DNA of 5,582 bases, taken from Gemmatimonadota bacterium. GTDB lineage: Bacteria; Gemmatimonadota; Gemmatimonadetes; Longimicrobiales; Gaopeijiaceae. This document shows positions 1 to 4,928 of the stretch, one piece after another. Position 1 is the first letter of the stretch, and each line of letters opens with the position of its first letter. Position numbers and translations under genes: made by a program. The stretch is taken from the NCBI GenBank assembly GCA_003567615.1, contig PWZC01000359.1, positions 1 to 5,582 on the forward strand, given 5' to 3'. The notes under the pieces were generated by a model. It ran no database searches. It worked only from the letters and a program-made list of their open reading frames with translations, and was not told where the DNA came from.

Positions 1-933
1 ACCTCCGTCATGGAGTTGGGGCGGGTGCCCGAGCACCTCATCATCGTGGGTGGGGGATTCATCGGTCTGGAGTTCGCACAGATGTTCCGGCGTTTCGGCG
101 CCCAGGTCACCATTCTGGAGCGATCCCCCCGCCTGGCCTCCAGCGAGGATCCGGAGGTTTCGGAAGGACTGGAGCAGATCCTGCGAGACGAAGGGGTCCA
201 CGTCCTTTGCGGTACCCGGGTTCTGTCGGTGGAGGCCGGAGCGAGCGGATCCCCGGTCCGTGTGCGTCGGACCCCGGTAGGTTCGGACGGCGGGGAAGAT
301 CTGGCGGAAGAACGGGAGGAAGAGCAGGTGACGGAGGGCAGTCACCTGATGGTGGCGGCGGGCCGCGTGCCCAACACGGATGACCTGGGTCTGGATCGGG
401 CCGGGATCCGGACCGACGAGCGGGGCTTCATCGCCGTGAACGAGCGGCTGGAAACCGGGGTGGACGGGGTGTGGGCGCTGGGGGACGTGGCTGGTTCTCC
501 GCCCTTCACTCACTTCGCCTACGATGACTACAGGGTCGTGCGGAATCAGTTGATGGGGTCGGCCGATGCCGATACCTCAGACCGGATTCCCACCTACACC
601 GTCTTCACCGACCCCCAACTCGGGCGCGTCGGCATGACCGAGGGGGAAGCGCGGGAAGCCGGGTACGACGTTCGCGTGGCGTCGCTCCCCATGAGCAAGG
701 TGGCCCGCGCCATTGAAACGGGAGAGACCCGGGGATTCATGAAGGCGGTGGTGGACGGAGCGGATGGCCGGATCCTGGGTGCCTCCATCCTGGGCATCGA
801 GGGGGGAGAGATCGCGGCCATCCTGCAGGTGGCCATGATGGGGGGGGTGCCCTATACGGCCCTTCGGGACGCGCCCATCTCGCACCCCACCCTGGCCGAG
901 TCCCTGAACAATCTCTTCGCGGCGCTGGACTGA
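1..933 (+). CDS. Class I pyridine nucleotide-disulfide oxidoreductase (RclA / mercuric-reductase-like), 5'-truncated by window edge
   Basis: This is the C-terminal part of an FAD- and NAD(P)H-dependent flavoprotein of the dihydrolipoamide dehydrogenase/mercuric reductase/RclA superfamily. The frame is open from base 1 (Thr-Ser-Val before the Met at base 10). That Met sits just before a mid-protein motif, so it is internal and the true start is off the left edge. Numbering from that Met, the second dinucleotide-binding loop GGGFIG is at 14-19, AAGRVPNT at 116-123, and the FAD-contacting ALGDVAG at 156-162. The dimerisation domain follows, from about YTVFTDPQLGRVGMTE (196) to SHPTLAESLNNLF (291-303), with the His-Glu pair at H292 and E297. 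An acidic stretch (EDLAEEREEEQ, about 96-106) looks like a lineage-specific loop. The redox-active CxxxxC would lie in the missing part, about 150 residues if the family length of 450-480 applies. The PEHLIIVGGG and SLNNLF wording resembles the RclA/'mercuric reductase' annotation group more than true dihydrolipoamide dehydrogenases. The substrate cannot be assigned. Confidence 0.93.
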   Translation, partial: TSVMELGRVPEHLIIVGGGFIGLEFAQMFRRFGAQVTILERSPRLASSEDPEVSEGLEQILRDEGVHVLCGTRVLSVEAGASGSPVRVRRTPVGSDGGEDLAEEREEEQVTEGSHLMVAAGRVPNTDDLGLDRAGIRTDERGFIAVNERLETGVDGVWALGDVAGSPPFTHFAYDDYRVVRNQLMGSADADTSDRIPTYTVFTDPQLGRVGMTEGEAREAGYDVRVASLPMSKVARAIETGETRGFMKAVVDGADGRILGASILGIEGGEIAAILQVAMMGGVPYTALRDAPISHPTLAESLNNLFAALD

Positions 934-990
934 GGGGCTCCACCGCGCCGCCGGCGGTCCGCCAGGGGCAGTCGTCCGGCCAGGGACCAT
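934..990. other. Convergent intergenic gap, no convincing terminator
   Basis: These 57 bases separate two genes that converge tail to tail, so a bidirectional terminator would be expected. I see GC-rich dyads only: a 10-bp palindrome CCGCCGGCGG (948-957) nested in ACCGC(942-946)/GCGGT(954-958), and a weak GGTCC(956-960)/GGACC pairing across a long loop. No T-run follows on either strand. Termination may be Rho-dependent, or may use one of these stems without a U-tract. Confidence 0.4.
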
Positions 991-1491
991 TCAACCGTCC
1001 ACCGCGTCCAGCACGTCGTAGGACGCAGAGGAAAGGGCTCCGGCGCCGGGCACCACCTGGCGTCGGTGGGAGTCGAGCTGACCCAGGTGGTAGCCGAGAT
1101 GGATGGCCAGGTGGATCAGGAAATCGCCGGTGCGGAGCCGGCGCCCCCGCTGGAGCTCCGGAAAGGGTGCGGCCAGCACCTCGGGTCCAAGGTCACCCAG
1201 GACCCGGGAAACGGTGCGGACGGCGGCGCTCACCTCGCCCCCCACCTCAGCGCGGGTAAGCCCTCGCACCGTGAGCTCCCGATCCCGGTCCCGCAGGTAC
1301 CCGGTCCCACCCAGGACGGCTCCCACGTAGTGATCGAGGTTGCCCGCCACATGGACGGCCAGCGTCCCACCCGGGTTGGGTCGGCCCGGGAGTTCGGTCC
1401 AGAGAAGCCGGTCGTTGGGGTAGGCCGCCACCTGCCGGCCGGCCATTTCCAGGTCCCGAACCAGGAGTCGCCTCAGGGCATCGGGGGTCAT
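991..1491 (-). CDS. DinB-like superfamily protein (putative metal-binding four-helix bundle)
   Basis: A 166-residue protein of the usual DinB/YfiT-like length (150-180). The family is a four-helix bundle that normally carries a divalent-metal site built from three histidines, and members include thiol S-transferases, a maleylpyruvate isomerase and many proteins of unknown function. The expected residues are visible: H47 in helix 2 (LAVHVAGNLDHYVG) and H131/H135 in IHLGYHLGQLD near the C-terminus, where HxxxH followed by GQ is the characteristic ending. The LWTELPGRPNPGGTLAVHVAGNL and GYLRDRDREL wording resembles the DUF1572/DinB_2-type branch. The start is fixed by a 4-bp ATGA overlap with the stop of the upstream transporter, implying translational coupling. 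The same frame stays open far upstream, but that stretch is a shadow of the transporter. It is the last gene of the minus-strand cluster. The substrate is unknown. Confidence 0.85.
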   Translation of the reverse strand: MTPDALRRLLVRDLEMAGRQVAAYPNDRLLWTELPGRPNPGGTLAVHVAGNLDHYVGAVLGGTGYLRDRDRELTVRGLTRAEVGGEVSAAVRTVSRVLGDLGPEVLAAPFPELQRGRRLRTGDFLIHLAIHLGYHLGQLDSHRRQVVPGAGALSSASYDVLDAVDG

Positions 1492-2816
1492 GGGACGCCG
1501 GCCTCCTTCCGCCGGTCCGGTACGGCCTCCGGCGTCTGCTGACTCTGCTGTTTCGCCAGCCACAGCCCCAGGACGCCCCAAGCCGCCGCCAGGGGGATCA
1601 CTGTGAGGGTCAGGGCGGCAATTCCCCCGCCCAGCTTCCCCAGGAGCCCTTCTGTCCAGGCTCCCACCACATCGCCCGTCCGGTAGACCAGGGTGTCCAC
1701 CACCGCCTTGGACTTGTACTTGTCCTCGCGCCCCACCACGGTGAAGAGGGTTTCCCGGGCCGGTCGGGTGATTCCCCGCTGAACCGCGCGGTAGGATGCT
1801 TCCAGCAGGATGAGGGCAGCGAAGGTTCCGGAAATGGCGAGGCCGATGAAGCCCAGCGTCACGGTGACGGGAAGGAGGACCAGCGCCACTCCCACGCCCA
1901 GACGCCGCATGATCTGGCCGGTGACGGAGAGCTGGAGCGCCAGGGTTGCCACCTGGGTCCAGAAGTCGATCTGGGCGAAGAATCCGGTGCGCTGGTCCAT
2001 CTCGTCCGTCATCTGCGCCACCACCTGCAGCCGGGTGAAGTAGATGAAGGTGGCCATGATGGCCATGATGAGGACGAAGCCGCAGATCCCCAGGAGGTAG
2101 GGCGACTTGACCACGGCGCGGAACCCCTCCCAGGCACTCCCCCCGATGACCTCTTCCTCCCGGACCACCGGCGGGGCCTCGGGATCGGCCGGATCCACCT
2201 CCGAGAGGCTCTCGGGCTGGAGGTGGGCCACCAGGGCCGCCATCCCCACCGCCAGGGCGAGGAAACCCACGGCGATGAGGATGAGGTTGGCGGTTCCCAC
2301 CACCTCCACGTAGGTCCACGCCAGCCAGGGCCCGAAGATGGCGCCGGCGGTGCCGCCCACCGCCACGATCCCGAACAGGCGCTTGGACTGCTCCAGGGAG
2401 AACCGGTCCACCATGAGTGCCCAGAACACCATGGTGCTGAAGAGATTGAAGACGCTGAACCAGACGTAGAAGACCCGCCCGGAGACCTCTCCGGCCGCCT
2501 CCGGGGCGAACTGCAGGAGTGCCCAGAAGACCAGCAGGCTGCATCCGAAGAAGAGATAGGTGGCGGCGATGAAGTGGATGCGGCGAAGGCGGGCCACCAG
2601 GAACCCGAAGACCGGATTCACCGCCAACGTGACCACTGCCGTCCCGATGAAGAGGATCCGGACCGTGTCCAGCCCGCTCTGCATCCCCAGCGCCTCCCGC
2701 GCCGGGCGGATCACCATGAGCGCCGACAGGACGCAGAAGAAGAAGGCCATGGAGGCCAGGAGCGCCGGGATCTCATCCCGACGCACATTGGTGAACCGTT
2801 CGATGGCGGCGGTCAC
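1488..2816 (-). CDS. MFS-like carrier of the NTP/NDP translocase (Npt/Tlc, ATP:ADP antiporter) family
   Basis: A 442-residue inner-membrane carrier with about 12 predicted helices in two halves: roughly 18-36, 51-75, 80-103, 115-136, 147-170 and 175-199, then an acidic cytoplasmic-type linker (about 200-238), then 240-261, 279-299, 307-329, 330-347, a weaker helix near 385-397, and 399-421. A matching motif occurs in each half, IRPAREAL (36-43) and TRPARETL (350-357), reflecting internal pseudo-symmetry. The C-half block KYKSKAVVDTLVYRTGD (366-382) is the best family marker, as translocase-type proteins have KYK-K-DT-YR-GD there. The start chosen is GTG at 2816: an AGGGA Shine-Dalgarno-like stretch precedes it by 4 nt, it lies 13 bp past the upstream stop, and it gives a short N-terminus before helix 1. 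An ATG at 2900 would overlap the reductase gene by 71 bp and add a Pro/Trp-rich, non-family extension. Known relatives exchange ATP/ADP or other nucleotides in obligate intracellular bacteria and plastids. Homologues in free-living bacteria have unproven substrates, so nucleotide transport here is only inferred. Confidence 0.82.
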   Translation of the reverse strand: MTAAIERFTNVRRDEIPALLASMAFFFCVLSALMVIRPAREALGMQSGLDTVRILFIGTAVVTLAVNPVFGFLVARLRRIHFIAATYLFFGCSLLVFWALLQFAPEAAGEVSGRVFYVWFSVFNLFSTMVFWALMVDRFSLEQSKRLFGIVAVGGTAGAIFGPWLAWTYVEVVGTANLILIAVGFLALAVGMAALVAHLQPESLSEVDPADPEAPPVVREEEVIGGSAWEGFRAVVKSPYLLGICGFVLIMAIMATFIYFTRLQVVAQMTDEMDQRTGFFAQIDFWTQVATLALQLSVTGQIMRRLGVGVALVLLPVTVTLGFIGLAISGTFAALILLEASYRAVQRGITRPARETLFTVVGREDKYKSKAVVDTLVYRTGDVVGAWTEGLLGKLGGGIAALTLTVIPLAAAWGVLGLWLAKQQSQQTPEAVPDRRKEAGVP

Positions 2817-2829
2817 TGGATCCCTGGCT

Positions 2830-3795
2830 TCAGGCGGTGGGGAGCGAGTCGACCAACTCCACCATCCGACGGCGCGTGGCGGCGTCGGGGAGCTCACCAT
2901 AGGCCGCGCCCATGTTGTCGGCCATGTTGGCCGGCCGACTGGTGGACGGGGTGATGGCGGTCACCGCCGGGTGCGCGGCCACGAACTTCAGGAAGAACTG
3001 AGCCCAGGTATGGGCACCGAACTCTGCGGCCCACTCGGGAACGTCCCGCCCGGCGACGCGGCTCCAGAGGCGCGTTCGGCCGAAGGGAGCGTAGATCAGG
3101 ACGCCGATTCCCCGATCCTGGGCCAGGGGGAGTATGACGTCCTCGGCGAAGCGGTTGTCCACGGCGTAGTCGGTACCGATGAAGTCCAGCTCCTCCGTCC
3201 GCATGAGCTCGATGAGATCGTCGTACTGCCGCTCGAAGGTGGTGGTCATACCCAGGTAGCGGATGCGGCCCTCCTGCTTGTACTCCCGGAGGATGCCGAG
3301 CTGCACCGGCGGGTCACCCATGTTGTGGACCTGGATCAGGTCGATGACAGGCTTTCCGATGAGCTCGAAGGAGGTCTCCACCTGGGCGCGGGCGGCGGCC
3401 GGATCGGCGGGCCCCTGGCGTGCCACATTCAGCTTGGTGGCCCAGAAGAGCTGGTCCTGAATGCCCAGCGCCTGGGCCACGGAACCGGCCACCTCTTCGG
3501 AGGCACCATAACTGGGCGCCGTATCGAAGACCGTCCCGCCTCCGTCCACCATGGCGCCCAGGACGGCGCGGATGGCCTCTCGGTCCTCCTCCCGGGCGAT
3601 CTGGGCGAAGGTGGCCGAGCTTCCGAGCCCGACGATGGGGAGACGCTCGCCCGTGCCGGGGATGGCCCGGGTGATGAGTTCCCGACGTCCGGGACCGATC
3701 CCGTCCAGGGCCCGAAGGATCCCGGGGTTGAACCCGAGGAGGGCGCCCGCCCCCAGGGTGCGCCCCAGCCATTCCCGCCGCGTCCACATTGCCAT
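2830..3795 (-). CDS. Aldo/keto reductase with Tat-type signal sequence
   Basis: A 321-residue protein of the NADP(H)-dependent aldo/keto reductase superfamily, a TIM-barrel that reduces carbonyls to alcohols or works in reverse. The catalytic tetrad is complete: D91 and Y96 in FDTAPSYGASEE, K121 in FWATKLNV and H157 in LIQVHNMGD. The cofactor-end region appears as TPSTSRPANMADN (282-294), with R287 in the position expected for the 2'-phosphate contact. The N-terminus reads TRREWLGRTLGAGALLG (5-21), a twin-arginine motif followed by a hydrophobic stretch, so export of the folded, cofactor-loaded enzyme is likely. No clear AxA cleavage site is visible, so it may stay membrane-anchored. The start at 3795 has a strong GGAGGAG Shine-Dalgarno 7 nt upstream. 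A second in-frame ATG at 3789 also precedes the twin arginines, and an upstream ATG at 3867 would bury the Tat motif. It heads the minus-strand cluster; its substrate is unknown. Confidence 0.93.
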   Translation of the reverse strand: MAMWTRREWLGRTLGAGALLGFNPGILRALDGIGPGRRELITRAIPGTGERLPIVGLGSSATFAQIAREEDREAIRAVLGAMVDGGGTVFDTAPSYGASEEVAGSVAQALGIQDQLFWATKLNVARQGPADPAAARAQVETSFELIGKPVIDLIQVHNMGDPPVQLGILREYKQEGRIRYLGMTTTFERQYDDLIELMRTEELDFIGTDYAVDNRFAEDVILPLAQDRGIGVLIYAPFGRTRLWSRVAGRDVPEWAAEFGAHTWAQFFLKFVAAHPAVTAITPSTSRPANMADNMGAAYGELPDAATRRRMVELVDSLPTA

Positions 3796-3802
3796 TCGTC
3801 CA

Positions 3803-3809
3803 CTCCTCC
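3803..3809 (-). promoter_or_regulatory. Shine-Dalgarno of the aldo/keto reductase gene
   Basis: GGAGGAG on the minus strand lies 7 nt before the ATG at 3795. It decides the start between the in-frame ATGs at 3867, 3795 and 3789, and it is by far the best ribosome-binding sequence in the window. Confidence 0.85.
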
Positions 3810-3854
3810 GTTGAACCGCGTTGTCGTGACCCCGCCGCCAAAGGTAGTTCGCCA

Positions 3855-3903
3855 GGGATGTCGCCATGGATTGATGCTATGGGATGACGCCCGAGATCGC
3901 TAT
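3855..3903. repeat. Imperfect tandem repeat in the divergent regulatory region
   Basis: Two head-to-tail units abut each other between the divergent aldo/keto reductase and proC genes. Each starts with GGGATG(T/A)CGCC (3855-3865 and 3881-3891, 10 of 11 identical) and ends with GCTAT (3876-3880 and 3899-3903). The middles are 10 and 7 nt and share a GAT. The units are 26 and 23 bp long, so the conserved heads are 26 bp apart, about two and a half helical turns. They could be paired binding sites for a regulator of either gene or a small slippage duplication. GGGAT by itself is common in this window, so the weight rests on the 11-bp heads and the matching tails. Confidence 0.55.
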
Positions 3904-3907
3904 AGCG
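3898..3907. promoter_or_regulatory. Perfect 10-bp palindrome, candidate operator
   Basis: CGCTATAGCG is perfectly self-complementary, and one further A/T pair matches after a mismatch (3896/3909). It overlaps the end of the second tandem-repeat unit and lies 22 bp upstream of the candidate proC -35 box. Its AT-rich centre stands out in this GC-rich context. It could be an operator for either divergent gene, or its TATA core could be part of a promoter on either strand. No regulator is identified. Confidence 0.4.
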
Positions 3908-3928
3908 TTAAAGGGATCGGGGGGATCC

Positions 3929-3957
3929 TTGAACCTGGCGGGGGTCGGGTCTACCTT
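3929..3957 (+). promoter_or_regulatory. Candidate proC promoter
   Basis: TTGAAC (3929-3934) is followed after exactly 17 nt by TACCTT (3952-3957). The -35 box matches TTGACA at 4 of 6 positions; the -10 box keeps the flanking T, A and final T. Transcription would start near 3964, giving a leader of about 33 nt to the GTG at 3997. A small dyad TCTCG/CGAGA (3957-3961, 3965-3969) straddles the expected start site. The gltX upstream region shows the same 17-nt spacing and a similar -10 box, which adds some support. Confidence 0.45.
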
Positions 3958-3996
3958 CTCGCCCCGAGACCCGCTCCCCCTCATCCCAGGACTTCC

Positions 3997-4818
3997 GTGT
4001 TCCAACACAAGACCCTCGCCTTCATCGGGGCCGGGATCATGGGTGAGGCCATGATCCGTGGGCTTCTGGATCGGGATCAGGTGGAGCCCGAGCAGATCAT
4101 CGCCGCCGATCCCTGGGCCCCTCGTCGAGCCGAGGTCGCCGATCGCTACGGGATCCGGACAACCGAGGACAACCGGGAGGCTGCCGAGGCGGGTCAGGTG
4201 GTCATCCTCTCCATCAAGCCCCAGTCGGCGCTGCGGGTTCTCCCGGAGATCCGGGGGCACCTCCACTCCGACGATCTGCTCATCTCCATCATGGCGGGGA
4301 TCTCCATCGAACGCCTCGGGGATGGGGCAGCCCATGCCGCCGTGGTCCGGGCCATGCCGAACACCCCGGCCCAGATCGGACAGGGAATCTCGGTATGGAC
4401 CGCCACGCCCCAGGTTTCCGACTCGCAGCGGGAGGCGGCTCAGGCGATTCTGGCGGCCCTGGGCGATGAGATCTTCATGGGGGATGAGCGCTATCTGGAC
4501 ATGGCCACCGCGCTCAGCGGATCGGGTCCGGGGTACGTTTTCCTCTTCGTGGAGGCCCTGATCGACGCCGGGGTGCACATGGGGTTTCCCCGCCGCGTCT
4601 CCGAGCAGTTGGTGGTCCAGACCCTGCGCGGTTCGCTGGAGTACGCCGCCGGCTCGGAGCTGCATGTGGCCGAGTTGCGCAATCAGGTGACCTCTCCCGG
4701 TGGCACCACCGCCGCCGCCCTCTACCACATGGAGAAGGGAGGGCTGCGCACCGTCATCAGCCGGGGGATCTGGTCCGCCTACCAGCGGTCGCTGGAGTTG
4801 GGCCGGGAGGCCGACTGA
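3997..4818 (+). CDS. proC: Pyrroline-5-carboxylate reductase
   Basis: A 273-residue cytosolic enzyme of normal family length. It catalyses the last step of proline synthesis, the NAD(P)H-dependent reduction of 1-pyrroline-5-carboxylate to L-proline. The N-terminal Rossmann domain opens with LAFIGAGIMGEAMIRGLL (7-24). SIKPQ (72-76) and the MPNTPAQIGQG block (120-130) mark the active-site side. The C-terminal dimerisation/catalytic domain carries ALSGSGPGYVF (162-172) and TSPGGTTAAALYHMEKGGLR (222-241), the family signature. The chosen start is GTG at 3997, because AGGA (3988-3991) lies 5 nt upstream and translation then enters the Rossmann strand after a few residues. The frame is open for more than 1.4 kb upstream, but that stretch is antisense to the aldo/keto reductase and transporter and has no family content. 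It diverges from the reductase gene and is followed by gltX after 110 bp. No catalytic residue appears to be lost. Confidence 0.96.
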   Translation: MFQHKTLAFIGAGIMGEAMIRGLLDRDQVEPEQIIAADPWAPRRAEVADRYGIRTTEDNREAAEAGQVVILSIKPQSALRVLPEIRGHLHSDDLLISIMAGISIERLGDGAAHAAVVRAMPNTPAQIGQGISVWTATPQVSDSQREAAQAILAALGDEIFMGDERYLDMATALSGSGPGYVFLFVEALIDAGVHMGFPRRVSEQLVVQTLRGSLEYAAGSELHVAELRNQVTSPGGTTAAALYHMEKGGLRTVISRGIWSAYQRSLELGREAD

Positions 4819-4835
4819 GGGGAGTCCCCGTCTTT
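4819..4835 (+). terminator. Weak terminator-like hairpin after proC
   Basis: GGGG (4819-4822), loop AGT, CCCC (4826-4829) immediately follows the proC stop and is followed by G-TCTTT. GAC (4813-4815) and GTC (4830-4832) could extend the stem across a TGA bulge. The stem is short and the T-tract is only TCTTT, overlapping the candidate gltX -35 box. This may be partial attenuation rather than a true terminator. Confidence 0.3.
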
Positions 4836-4861
4836 ACACGGACCCCGGCCTTTTCTATCTC
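4833..4861 (+). promoter_or_regulatory. Candidate gltX promoter
   Basis: TTTACA (4833-4838, 5 of 6 to TTGACA) and TATCTC (4856-4861, TAT conserved) are separated by 17 nt, the standard housekeeping sigma spacing. The predicted start near 4868 leaves a leader of about 60 nt before the gltX ATG. This is the best-scoring promoter-like pair I can find by eye in the window. Confidence 0.5.
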
Positions 4862-4864
4862 TTC

Positions 4865-4880
4865 GACCGGGTCGCCGGTC
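4865..4880 (+). promoter_or_regulatory. Perfect dyad at the expected gltX transcription start
   Basis: GACCGG (4865-4870), loop GTCG, CCGGTC (4875-4880) forms a perfect 6-bp stem. The downstream arm can also pair with what follows, since GGTCC-C-GGACC covers 4877-4887, so two mutually exclusive hairpins are possible. Because the predicted start falls within the first arm, the dyad may act as a DNA operator rather than as RNA. GC-rich dyads arise easily by chance here. Confidence 0.3.
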
Positions 4881-4928
4881 CCGGACCGTCCAGCTCTCCC
4901 TTCACCCTCCCTCCGCCGGATCCTTCCC

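Noticed and set aside
942..963. Bidirectional intrinsic terminator between the flavoprotein and DinB genes
   Set aside because: Short GC-rich dyads exist, but neither strand shows a following T-run; such dyads are expected by chance at this GC content.
1492..2544. Upstream extension of the DinB frame on the minus strand, giving a 517-residue fusion
   Set aside because: It overlaps the well-supported transporter in another frame, and its composition (Gly, Arg, Pro, His) is that of an out-of-frame translation. DinB homology begins exactly at the ATGA overlap.
2817..2900. ATG at 2900 as the transporter start
   Set aside because: It would overlap the reductase coding region by 71 bp and add a Trp/Pro-rich tail; GTG at 2816 has a nearby Shine-Dalgarno and fits the operon spacing.
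3841..3848. Bacteroidetes-type -7 element (TACCTTTG on the minus strand) as the reductase promoter
   Set aside because: The 8-mer fits TAnnTTTG, but I find no -33 TTTG/TTG partner at the right distance, and the coding style does not suggest Bacteroidetes.
2560..3996. Long N-terminal extension of the proC frame (open for over 1.4 kb upstream of the GTG start)
   Set aside because: It is antisense to the aldo/keto reductase and the transporter N-terminus, has no recognisable domain, and is rich in Gly/Glu/Arg/Pro as expected of a GC-rich shadow frame. proC is complete from 3997.
3877..4728. 283-codon minus-strand frame opposite proC
   Set aside because: Antisense shadow; no family-like motifs, while the opposite strand encodes an intact proC.
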